Shown here: positions 12,801 to 23,560 of the stretch, piece by piece
How positions within the stretch are numbered: the stretch's first letter is position 1
How the letters are laid out: every line of letters begins with the position of its first letter
From: Cryptomeria japonica
Taxonomy: Eukaryota; Streptophyta; Pinopsida; Cupressales; Cupressaceae
Assembly (NCBI RefSeq): GCF_030272615.1
Contig: NC_081412.1
Location: 340,751,370 to 340,815,369, forward strand
Length of the DNA: 64,000 bases
Reading direction: 5' to 3'
Notes under the pieces: generated by a model
The model's input: only the letters and a program-made list of their open reading frames with translations
Database searches by the model: none
Told to the model about the DNA's origin: nothing
Program-made: the position numbers and the translations under genes

Positions 12801-13041
12801 TACTTCTTTCAACACTCAACCCCCTCATAAGAAAATCTTGGTGTTGAATAAATCTCTTTATGAATCTCTTCAAGAGATTTCTAATCCCACTTATGAGAGT
12901 TTATCTTCTACTCATTTGAAAATCCCTTCTTCTAGGAATAAGGCTCTAATGAATTACACTTATCCCTCTCCTAAGATTTCTTTTGTGCAAGAAAAGTATG
13001 ACTTAGTGGCCTATTCTTCTGCTATAAATTTCTCTTTCTAA
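9870..13041 (+). pseudogene. G2 polyprotein: acidic repeats, protease, G-patch
   Basis: One ancestral ORF of about 1,050 codons, judged by comparison with G3. The start MMHSFHKC is shared with G3. Codons 1-570 are acidic and Ser/Pro-rich with a recurring pattern SPK..(4-8)..D.LVQEE about every 40-70 residues; no capsid fold is recognised. The protease reads LVDNGSGLNVC at about 11858-11890 (D-N-G-S instead of D-S/T-G-A) and LLGRPWIHSMQ near 12033-12066. The C-terminal stretch has GANEQGIKVPLEHN followed by GIGY, a G-patch-like glycine pattern. Nonsense codons are at 10311, 11127, 11589 and 12502, among others, and a deletion relative to G3 near 11985 shifts the frame. Confidence 0.7.
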
Positions 13042-14142
13042 AGACTTTTTAACATTCATCATCTTATACATGTTTTTAATCTCACTTATAGTAGATAATT
13101 TAACATGTCATATTCAAATACCTCATTCAATCTATCATGTCTTTAAATAAAATTTATGGCTATTATGTTTCTCATCATTATGTGACATTTGCAACTCACT
13201 TACTAGGGGCTCATTGCCATCATGATGGTATAATTTCACGTGCAATCATACTTTTGGAAGCAACATAATAGCCTATTTCTATCTCATCTCTTCTCCCTAT
13301 ATATGGGGGGCAAGAGTGATTTCAAACATCTCTCCTTCTTAAGATTAAAATTTCCCCTTTGTGAAGTAGTGTCTTCTATAAGGATTTCTTATTGATTGTA
13401 GAGGTGTATTAGAACTTGAATTCCTTCTCTCATATTGGAAAAAGTATCCCTAATGGGGATCTTAAGTACGCATCCTTAATTGAGACCTCCTCCTTGGTGT
13501 TGTAATTATTTTATCATTCATCAATTTATTTTCTTCATTGAGTAGTATCTTTTATAACAAACCCTTCTATTTTGTGAACGTGCATGTCCCTGATGAGGAT
13601 CTCTTGCCTTCTTTTACAAGAGTGTTGCTATAAATAATCTCTCTTTGATGTCATTTCAATCCTCCATTCTTTTTCAATTTCCTTTATGGAGTTCCATTTT
13701 TGGATTATATCTCTTGCATTTGTTTCCATTTAAATCTTTCATCTTGTATTAGAGAGCTCTCAAATCCTCACACTCTTTGTTGTGCTGGAATTGAGGTTTA
13801 GTCCTCTTTCTAACCAAATGATTCTCCATTAGTTTTTGATCTTGTATCAAATCTTCTTGTGAGCGTTTGTCATCAATATTCTTTCACAATTCGATGTGGT
13901 AAACAAGATACCCTATTTTAACTCACTAAATTAGCAAGCCAAAACAGGGGGGGCATATAGCTACCCTCAAATTTTCATCACCTTCCTTAGTAAGAATTTA
14001 GGTGATTTTATCTAACATGTAGTTTTGTAGGGTGTGGTTCCTAATTATGTACTATAGATACTGCTGGGGGCTTCCTCTAACAACTTGTGGATATATCCCT
14101 TTTCATAAATGTTTAGTTTTCATTACTTTAGCTTGCATATGC
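13042..14142 (+). other. G2 3' noncoding region
   Basis: No ORF is supported. The stretch matches, in reverse, 36079-37099 of G3, so it is a genuine part of the element between the ORF and the polypurine tract. It contains a conserved gggggg run near 13948-13953 that G3 also shows as a C run near 36290. Confidence 0.65.
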
Positions 14143-15531
14143 AGTTGGCATTGCATGAAGATTGCATTAATGAAGTATAATGTTGTCATTGATGTCAACA
14201 GTAATCGGTAATGGATTTGTATTAAAACCGGTAGTGATGTAGTTTTGCAACCGGTAGTGAAGCAGTGTTGGAAATTGGTATTAGTATTTGAAGCAGAGTG
14301 ATCAACCGATAACCCTAAACTGTTGATAAGCAAAACCCTAACTGATGGAGCTTGGAGAATTGGTTATGATGATTATGCCACATATGCATGTTGCACATGA
14401 TGAGTTTCAAAGTGATTTTAGCACATGAAGATAACTGTTTATCTTGGGAATGAGCAAGTGCATAAAATGAAGTGGAAACCGCGTGATGAGTTACAAGATT
14501 CGATGTGTGACAATCCAGGAGTGGTCGAGGTTGTCTAGATAAATGTGTAGATGATTAATATGTAATCCAACGGTCATGTTTGAACTGATATGTTTGTAAT
14601 CTCTATGTGATATTAGGTTTTGTGATGTGTTATCAACCTATTGTATTTTCTTATACGGTCGATGAGTTGTTTTGTAATAGTGTTGGAAATTTTGGTTAAG
14701 TGTGGTATTGTGATTGTTGCCAAACCAAAAGGAGTATCTACAGAATGTTTTGAAGGAAGATGAGAGCATAAACATATTTGATTAAGCATAGCAGTGTTGT
14801 TACTAGAACAACAAGACCCTGTTGTTCTCTAACAATTACAACAGTTAAATCCCCTAACCAGGTAAGCTTTAACATGCTTGGTGCTATCTAAATATTCTAA
14901 CCAAGTGATTCATTAGCTTGGATTTGAAATCCTCTACTGAGGTTACTCTTAATAGGGTATTGCTCTTAACAAGGCATTTTAGTCAATTCCTTAACTGGGT
15001 GGTCCTTAACTGGATATGTTCTTAACAAGACATTTTTGTAAAGCTTCTAACAAGGCTTGGCTCCTAATAGGGAAAACTTCAGAAGAGTTTAGAATACTTG
15101 TGGGTATTCATCCCCACCATGGTTTTTCCCATTTGGGTTTCCATGTCAAAAATCATTGTGTCAAGTGGTGAATGATTTTGTGTATGTTTTTGATATGGTT
15201 AATATGTTTAATTGGTAAAACCACTAAGACATGTCTCGATGACCGGAAGAGATCTGAAATGAGCTATTACTAATGGTAGTAAAGTGTTTTGATGTTTTGG
15301 ATAAAAGGAATCTAAGTTACATATCTGTTACACTATTATATTGATATTTTAGTCAACCGGTAAACTTGACAGTGCAGTTACAGTTTATGGTACAATATCT
15401 AAACCGGTGAGTTCAGAAGTTGTTTATGAGTTGTGATTAAGTTTGGTGAAAGTTTAGTTTTTTTTCTATCTACTGATTCACCCCCTCCTCTCAGTATTTG
15501 ATCGAATCATTATTGATTCATCATATCATCA
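14143..15531 (+). mobile_element. Solo LTR of copia (C3-like) type in G2
   Basis: A 1,389-bp block bounded by a perfect 5-bp duplication tatgc (14138-14142 and 15532-15536). The uninterrupted site is seen in G3. It begins agttggcatt, so the usual leading T of TG has become A, and ends in tca. It shares with the C3 LTR the early string tgttgtcattgatgtcaa, the ccaccatggtttttccc block at 15114-15130 and the terminal attcacccc..ctctcag. No internal coding region is present, as expected for a solo LTR left by LTR-LTR recombination. Confidence 0.85.
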
Positions 15532-15557
15532 TATGCACCTAGTGTCATATGACTACT

Positions 15558-15572
15558 AAAGTGGGGGCTAAA
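15558..15572 (+). promoter_or_regulatory. G2 polypurine tract
   Basis: aaagtgggggctaaa sits directly before the 3' LTR. G3 has the matching reverse complement at 36064-36078. This is the expected primer for plus-strand DNA synthesis. Confidence 0.75.
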
Positions 15573-17273
15573 TGCAGGGTCGTAAATTGTACACTCTTGC
15601 TAGGGTGGTACAATTCTATGCTTAGTTTAGCACCTGCCTTAGTGTGTTTACATAATGCATTTAAATTTCCCTTTAAGTACTTAATTAATTAAATCTAAAG
15701 TCATATTTCATCACTTCATATATCATAAAATTGGGCCCTTTACCCTAAGTGTGCCCCTTTTTATTTTATTCCGCCTATGAATCATTAAATCATAAACCCT
15801 AATTATGTCTTATTTCAACCTTTAAGGCCTGATTTCACATATCAAAACATCTTAAAATCATCTATAACTTTGGGTTTCACTCTAATATCATCATATCTAA
15901 CGGCCCCAAAAATTTGGTGAAAAGTTGGTCGGACCATGTGCAAGTGCAACACGGTCCCTGAAATTTTGGGAACATAATCCTATGATATTATAATGCTTAA
16001 CCCCAAGAAATTGGTGGGAAATTGAAATCCTAGGTCAACCTAAATATGAAATTAAGATCCAGGGTTTCATATATAAGAGCTCTCTTTCTTCATTTGAAGG
16101 GACTAAGGACTAAGATCTAAGAACAAGGAAGTTTTGGCGAAGCAAGCACAAGGAGCCTTCTATGTAGTGAAAGAGAAGCCTATGTGGAGTCTTCAAAAAC
16201 ATTCAACAAAATTCATCAACCATTCATCAAGTATTTGTCAAGAATCCATAATCAATTAGGAACCTTGAAGACACTGAAGAATAATAGGAGATCACCGACT
16301 GACGATTAGCTTGTACCCCTCCCTTAGGGGTTGGGTATGGTTTCATGTTGTTTTCATGTCTTTATATGAGCTTCATCACATCAATTTACATATTTACATT
16401 CATACTTTATATCAATTTGCATCATTGATTTAGAGTATTTAATTTATCAATTACAATCATTTAGGGTTTACTCTTTTGGGTTGCTCTAGATTGTTTGCAT
16501 TCATCCTAGGGTGTTGCACACACACAAGATTCCTGCACACACTATTTTACTATACAAAACAGCTATTTGTGGAGGTGGAAATCACCAACATAGGGTTTTT
16601 ACCAAGGTAAATCCCTATAGCCACCCAAATTCCCTTCTTTTTCAGTTGTAGGTGCAGAAACGGGTACCCGAAAGGCTTCTCGGATCAACAAAAGGCACAA
16701 GGATAGTCCTAAGGCCTCATACTACCCCAAATCCATTAGGGATAGGGGCATGGTGCTCTGGTCCTTCCTAGGATAGGGGTGTAGTGCCCCGGTACTTCCT
16801 AGGATAGGGGCATGGTTCCTTGGTCCTCCTCAATTTCAGTTAATTTTAACAGGGTGAAAGGCTCAGGATCTCAGGTTTGCAGCCTTTTAGTTACAACTCT
16901 CTATCAAATCATCAGGGACAAGGGTGTGGTGCCTTGGTCTTGGTCAGTTTGGCTCATTTTTTAGCATCGGGTACACATACAAACTCTTCCCGCTTCTCTT
17001 CTTTCAATATCTCAGTTTCAGATGTGTAAGTTTGTGCAATTTCAGTTTATGTATGCTTCATTATTCATCTCCTAGTCTAGTTGATCAATCTTTCACATCT
17101 TACCCTATTTTACAACAAGAGGAATATAAACCCTAAGATATAATCCTTGGCTCTCTCTTTCTCACAAGAATTAGCCAAAGTGAGCTATCTCCCTAGGCTC
17201 TTTCATATTCCCAATGTGTTGGCTAAAGTGGGATTAGGTCCTAGTCACCCAGTGTCGCTTTTCCCCCTCCACA
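15573..17273 (+). repeat. G2 3' LTR
   Basis: Direct copy of 7857-9525 with scattered substitutions and a few small indels, including a short local duplication of a gataggggcatgg-type string near 16740-16810. It ends ccccctccaca next to the imperfect TSD agacc. Confidence 0.9.
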
Positions 17274-18580
17274 AGACCAATCAAAAGATAAAATAAAGGG
17301 TGTATCTAATGGTTAAAACCTCCTTGAGGCACTAGAAGATGGAAGACTTGACACTATCTCAAAATATTTTCAAGAGAGATCGACTATCCTGATTGAACCT
17401 ACAGAAGCAGTCAACATTGGTACTCCAAAGAATCCTAAAATTCTTCATCCTGCAACATCTTTATCAGAAAAAAGAGAGAAAAGACTACAATAACTATTTT
17501 AAGAGAAGACAAATCAAATTTGCTTGGTCATACGTAGATATGCCAAGACTAGATCAAGACCTCATCATGCATCATCTCAATGTTGCTCTAGGAGTTAAAC
17601 CAGTCAAACAAAAACTCATAATGATGCACCCTCATATTGCTCTTCTTGTCAAAGAAGAGTTGAAGAAACTATTGGATGTAGGGTTCATATGAACAATCGC
17701 ATATCCAGAATGGGTGTCAACTATTGTACCTATATCAAAACCAAATAAAAGTATTTGAGTGTGCACAAATTTTAGGGACCTGAACAAGGCATGCCTAAAG
17801 GATGACTTTCCATTATCAAGCATTGATATTATTGTAGATCTCACAACAGGACATGAAATGTTCTCTTTAATGGATGGATTCTCGAGGTATAACCAAATTA
17901 AGATAGCCTCTGAGGATCAAGAGAAAACAACCTTCACATGCCCTTGGGGTACTTTCTATTGGAACATCATGCCATTTGGGCTCAACAATGCTAGAGCTAC
18001 TTATCAGAGAGCTATGACAACCATTTTTCATGATATAATGTATACCTTAATGGAAGATTATGTGGATGATATATTGACAGAGTCACACAATAGAGAAGAG
18101 CATTTGGAGATCCTAGACAAATTTTTTGATAGGCTAGAACAATATAAATTGAGACTAAACCTAAAGAAGTGTGCTTTTGGAGTTATATTAGGTAAACTCC
18201 TAGGGTATATCATATCTGCTCATGGCATAAAATTTGATGTAGTGAAAGTACAAGCCATAATGGAAATGGAATCTCTGATGAATATTAGTCAACTGCGTTC
18301 TCTAAAAGGTTGGTTGCAATCGATAAGAAGGTTCATAGCTCAATTGGATGATCAATGTCACTCATTTACTCACTTGTTACATAAAAATGTTCCATTCAGA
18401 TGGGATGCCAAATGTGAGGAAGCTTTCACACAAATCAAGGAATACCTGGTAAATCCACGAGTGCTAGCATCACTGAGTAAAGGAAACCCATTATTTCTCT
18501 ACATCTCAGCTACAAATGTATCATTAGGAGCTCTCCTGGCACAACATGACACTGAAGGAGAAGAAAGAGAAATATACTAA
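17274..18580 (+). pseudogene. pol: G1 reverse transcriptase
   Basis: RNA-dependent DNA polymerase of the gypsy type. The frame after G2 starts as degraded linker and becomes clear from about 17480. Typical blocks follow: NFRDLNKAC at about 17768, a palm motif with LMDGFSRYNQI near 17871, the WGTFYWNIMPFGL block near 17944 and the catalytic YVDD at 18059-18070. After it come the LLGYIIS and fingers/connection parts. Nonsense codons are at 17690 and 17756, both in the same frame. The frame ends at 18580, and a frame change leads into the first RNase H part. The two pol halves are separated from gag only because G2 inserted. Confidence 0.85.
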
Positions 18581-18786
18581 TTAGCAGAACCCTTGTTGGC
18601 TATGAGTTAAACTATAGAACAACAAAGAAAACATGCCTGGCAATATTCGCAACTCAAAAGTTGTGACATTATATGCTCACACACTCTGTTAAGCTGGTTG
18701 CAAAGATTGACCCTCTAAAGTATTTACTTAGCAAGGTAACATTGATAGGTTGACTAGGTAAATGGGTTATGGTATTGAGTGAGCTT
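18581..18786 (+). pseudogene. G1 first RNase H / connection segment
   Basis: After a frame change near 18580 the text reads TLVGYELNY, then a degraded ATQKL.HYML and KIDPLKYLLSK, the tail of the standard gypsy RNase H region. It is cut at 18786 by the antisense solo LTR and continues at 19985 with the string FDFEYVDRKA. Nonsense changes include one in LIG.LGKW near 18752. Confidence 0.7.
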
Positions 18787-19979
18787 TGTGTCAACATGAA
18801 TTTTATCATCAGAATACTACCTGCAATATATTAGTTTCATAAATTACAAAGGAAATGCTACAAGAAATCCAAACTGAACCAATAAAACTACATGAAATTG
18901 ATATTAAAATAAAAACCATATTATAACCTTCATGATTTAAGTCTCATTGTGTCCTAACTCCACTGTTCTTGGTTGCAGATGATTTGCTCTAAGACAAGCA
19001 CTAGTAGCTTCCAAGATGGCATATGAAGAATGGACTAATAATTGATAGTTAACTGATACTATGATATGTAATGCAAATGATTTAAAGCTAAATGATTATG
19101 CTAAATGAGAAATGCTAAATTGGTAATAGCTTCAAGATAAAACTCATGGATGCATAAGTTTTTACTCAAATTTTTAACTTGAAGACTAACTCTTTCTCAA
19201 CTCAAACTCCTACTTTTATAGACTTTTGAGAGGATAAGATGATGTGTCTAAGATCAACGGTCATGATCAAATCTGCAAATTTGGATGGTTGTGAGCAATG
19301 GTGAAGGTTGAGAGAAAGGGGGAAGGAGAAGACAAGTGTCACTCATCTCACCTTAATTGGGTTGCAGATTGAGGGAATCTAGGGATGGTTGGAGAAGATT
19401 TAGGCATGAGAGGACAAGTGGACTCAATTCCTTCCTAAGATGTAGGGATGTTGGAAAGAATATAGAAGAAGGTTAGGAAAATGTGTACGTACACAATATT
19501 TCATTTATTTTGGAAGTTGGAGATAAGTGGCTAATAAATATTTTATTTATTTAATTTTGTTTAATTAATTTAGCCACGTGATGGATGAGTTGGCAAAGGA
19601 AAGATGAAGTGGAGATGGAATGTGAGTTGGAAAAGGGATTAAATAATTAAGAAATTATTTAATTAATGAGACTATAGGATAGAAGAATAACCATTAAATA
19701 TTAGATATCTAATTGATTGATTAGATGAACAATTAAATATTAGATATTTAATTAATTGATTTTAAGAATAATTAAATATTAGATATTTAATTAATTGATT
19801 AGAAGAAAAGGAATAAATGAATTAATTAATAAAATATTTCAATTAAATTAATTAGTAGAAAGACATGAAATGAATTAAGTAAATTAATCTTTTCAAATTA
19901 ACTATTTAATAGAAGAATAATTATTAAATAAATATAAAATATTTATTTAATTGCTCATAGCCATTTTTATGTGTATACA
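18787..19979 (-). mobile_element. Antisense solo LTR of the G1 family
   Basis: The 1,193-bp block is flanked by agctt (18782-18786) and agttt (19980-19984), a TSD with one change, and has TG...CA ends. Its reverse complement starts tgtatacacataaaaatggc, like the G1 3' LTR (tgtataaactaaaaaatggc), and shares the long AT-rich section and the ending with gaaacta..ttgcaggt. A reverse TATA-like tataaaag lies at 19213-19221. The RNase H coding text reads through when the block is removed. It therefore represents a later insertion of a relative of G1 into G1 itself, followed by LTR-LTR recombination. Confidence 0.85.
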
Positions 19980-19984
19980 AGTTT

Positions 19985-20404
19985 GACTTTGAATATGTTG
20001 ATCGAAAAGCCATAAAAGGACAAGTGATTGCAGACCAACTAGTTGAAGCGCCCCTGCACGATGATGCACCCTTAGATATTGAGTTTCCTGATGTAGTTAT
20101 CACTGTCAGCATGAAGACTTGGGAGTTGTATTTTGATGGATCCTACACACAACACAGATCAAGTGCAGGAATTGTATTCATAACGCCTCAGGTTCACACT
20201 ATTCCTAAATCATACAGGCTGTGCTTCACATGTACAAACAATACTGCAAAATATGAGGCACTAGTCATTGGGGTCAAGATGTCTATTGAATGGAATATCA
20301 AAGAGTTACATGTCTATGGAGATTCACAACTAGTTATCAACCAGATAAATGATGAATACCAAACCAAGGATGATAAACTGATGCCCTACAAGAAACTGGT
20401 TTAA
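19985..20404 (+). pseudogene. G1 second (archaeal-type) RNase H
   Basis: A second RNase H follows the first, an arrangement known for the Tat lineage of plant gypsy elements. The blocks are WELYFDGSYTQ near 20119, then CTNNTAKYEAL near 20231 and HVYGDSQLVI near 20311. In active enzymes the AEYEAL block supplies the catalytic Glu; here codon 20249-20251 is AAA (Lys), a G to A change, so the domain should be inactive. The frame ends at a TAA at 20402, followed by the integrase linker. Confidence 0.75.
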
Positions 20405-21830
20405 GATTTTAAGAAATACTTTACTAAAATCACATTTGTTCAGATTCCAATGAATGAGAATAAAGCAGCAAATGCCATAGAAATAATAGCATCTCTTATA
20501 CAAACTCAAGAGAATCAAGAGCATTATGAATTCCTGGTGGAAGAAATCTTTTATCCTGCCCCCGATTCCCATACTATCCAAATCATCTGCAATATATCCA
20601 GAACCAATGCCTCATTATATAACCAAACCTATATGTACTTAAAAGACAATATCCTTCCCCCAAACTTATCCAGAAATCAGAAGTGAAACTTTATCCGTCA
20701 ATCAACCTATTATACCATTATTGCCGATATCCTTTATATATGAGGGTTGGATAACACTTTCCTAAGGTGTCTCAAACGTGAAGAATCTAAAAAATCTCTA
20801 AACAAAGTCCATGAAGGTATTTGTGGCACACATTCAAGTGGTCTTACGTTGGCTAAGAAACTCATTCAATTGGGGTATTATTGGCCCACTATGGAAAGAT
20901 ATTCCTTCACATATGCTAAAAAGTGAAAATAATGTCAAATTCACAATAATCTTATCCATGCATCGACACAAGAATTACGTCCTTTGGCAAGATCATAGCT
21001 ATTTTCTCAATGGGGACTGGACATGGTGGAAAAGATTAACTCTTCATCTTCAAATGGACACAAGTTCATTTTGACAAAAACTAAGTACTTTACTAAATGG
21101 ATTGATGTGGTGACTTTAACAATAGTGATAGGAAAACAAATTGCATCTTTCATCCTTAATTACATCATCTATCACTATGACATTCCCATCTCTATTATCA
21201 CTGATAATGGAAGACCGTTCAAAAATCAAGATGTGTAAGAACTATGTGAGCGATTCCAAATCCAATATAGGTTCTCAAAACCATACCATCCTTAAGGGAA
21301 TGGACAAGCTAAGGCATCCAAAAAACAATCCTCAAAATATTGAAAAAGATAGTTAATGAGGCTGGTAGGGACTGACACGTTCAGTTGAATCTTTCTCTAT
21401 GGGCTTATCGCACTAGAATGCATACACCAATTGGAGTAAATCCATATTTCCTAGTGTATGGATTAGAAGAAATCCTACCAATTGAAGTAGAGATACCTTC
21501 TCTACGTGTGTCACTAAAGGGACTCATTCCAGATGAGGAACATAGAGTATCAAGGTTGAAAGAACTGAAATTATTACAAGAGTGTCGCCAAAATGCTTTA
21601 GATCACTTAAAAGCATATGAGCAAAGAATGGTGAGGAGCTATAATCACAAAATTAAGCCTAGAGTTTTTTAGTTGTGAGATCTTGTTCTTAGGGAAAATC
21701 CATGCAACCAGAAGATAGAGAGAAAAAGGGAAAATTTGAACCAAACTAGTTGGGTCCTTTTATAATAGTAGCTGCATATGGATCTGGAGCTTATAGGTTG
21801 TCTACACTGGAGGGTGAATGGTTCAAGGAA
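20405..21830 (+). pseudogene. G1 integrase
   Basis: DDE integrase that would insert the element DNA. An N-terminal HHCC zinc-binding region is recognisable as EGICGTHSSG near 20813, with the Cys pair region broken by stops near 20925-20940. The catalytic core shows WGLDMVE near 21011 and TDNGRPFKN near 21200. The third catalytic residue should be Glu in the GQAEAS pattern, but codon 21311-21313 is AAG (Lys). The long open part 21385-21672 is the C-terminal core (WAYRTRMHTPIG). The remaining tail reads in other frames as NWLGPFII and YGSGAYRL, typical of Tat-like integrase ends. Several frameshifts and stops are present. Confidence 0.75.
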
Positions 21831-23560
21831 TGAATAAATACCATGCACCTAAAAAATTTCTATGCTTCAAGTAGCAGAAAAATTCCAAAAAAGTGAAATA
21901 GAAGAGAAAATCCATAAAAAGTAGAAAATAGGAAACCAACGAAAACAATGAAAATAGTGAAAAAAATCAAATATATGGAAAATTCAAAAAAAAAAAGATG
22001 GTAAAAACTATGTGCTATCTGAAAGTTGACTCTTCTATCTATGAGTTCACATTTCTTTCCACCTCCATTGGTCGCATATGTGCATGCTCATAATAAGGCC
22101 TTCTGTATATAATTAGGCATAACCATCTCACCATGGCTTTGATCATCGTTGCATATCCATAATAAAGTTTGTTTCTAGCTGGAGGCAAAATCAAGAACTT
22201 AGTTGGGGGAAAAATCCTTGACCTAGTCATGGATCAATTTAGATTTTGAGAATAAAAGACAAGCAATAAGACGACAAGTCTTAAATAAAATCAGGATATA
22301 AACAAACACTAAATCAAGAAACGCAAACTTTGGAGATTCACCAAACAAGTGACAGCACATATCAACAATCATTAATCAGGATGATTATATCTTGTTTGAC
22401 TAAGAGAACATACATGTGACATGCATGATTCAATGTTTGTATTCTGATTTTCATTAATCATGTTCCCTATGTAAGTCGATGATGTCTGAGACTAGAGGAG
22501 CTATGATGGGGCATGGTTATTTTTCTTTGTTTGTTGTTTGTGGTTTATCCCTTAGTAATGTATGTACTTGTTTGAGGACATGATTAGCAAAAGATCACCG
22601 AGGACGTGTTGAGTCATACATAGAAGGGGATAATCCTTGTCTGTTGATGCTAGAAATACTCAGGTCATCTTGGATCATTGTACCTAGATGTGTGTATTAA
22701 CTTGCTAAATCAAAATTCATGTAAGATATACTCAAGTCATATTGGTTTAATTATACCCAGGTGCTTGTATTTACTTAAAACATTTTAAAAGCTCAATGAT
22801 GAATTGAATCATTGTACTAAAAAGTTGAAAAGATGACAAATATCATTTAGGTAAGTCTTTGCATTTGCATTTACATTATTAGAATTCATTATCCATTCAA
22901 TATATCATTCATTTTGGCATTAATCATGATCAATGGTTGAAAATAATGATTCAATATATTTGGACAAACAAAAATATTTGCATTAGTTGCATTCATTGAT
23001 TAGGTTAATTTCATTAATCATTTAGAATTGATTTAGTTCATTGGTTAATTCTCATATTCATTAGTTGCATTTAGTTCCATTTACATATAGTGTCTCATTA
23101 TAAGCATTTCATGAAAATCATTTCATTTATCATTTAGAAAATTTCATCATATTGTTTAAACATCATCATATGCACATACAATCCATAAGAATAGGCATCA
23201 CATGAGTATCATCAATACCAAAGAAATTTTCATAAGTGCATCATAAAATCATTATAACATCATCTAATGTAGAATCATGTCATCATAATCAATGCATACA
23301 TCATCACATAATCATTCATATAAGCAATGCATATAGATCACATCATTACAATCATCATATATATCACAACATAATCATCATCACATAGATAAAGCAATAA
23401 AGTCATCATCATATAGATCATGATATAAAAATCATAAGGAAATCATCACAATAGTATGCATGAATATCAAAGTATCATCATATAGAGTCCATCAATGTCT
23501 GCATATCATCATAAAATATATAAATGTCCAAGTATACAATGATATAAAAAAATCATCAAT
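21831..23560. other. G1 spacer with CAT-rich low-complexity DNA
   Basis: No ORF is supported. From about 22860 to 23560 the sequence is dominated by imperfect atcat/catcat strings that grade into the downstream antisense ORF. The first part (21860-22010) is A-rich. The stretch lies between integrase and the 3' end of the antisense ORF. Confidence 0.6.

Larger units (their letters stand above)
7857..17273 (+). mobile_element. G2: non-autonomous gypsy-type LTR element
   Basis: Two direct LTRs (7857-9525 and 15573-17273), both with TG...CA ends, bound a region with primer-binding site, one broken ORF and a polypurine tract. Flanks are agact (7852-7856) and agacc (17274-17278), a 5-bp TSD with one change. 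It sits inside G1 between the G-patch and reverse transcriptase segments. The internal region is 4.65 kb after removing a later solo LTR (14143-15531). No capsid, reverse transcriptase, RNase H or integrase is visible. G3 is a second copy with the same organisation, so the lack of pol is a family trait rather than a private deletion. Confidence 0.85.

Noticed and set aside
22860-23560. CRISPR-like or satellite array from the repeated atcat strings
   Set aside because: No constant repeat length or spacer pattern; it is imperfect low-complexity DNA.
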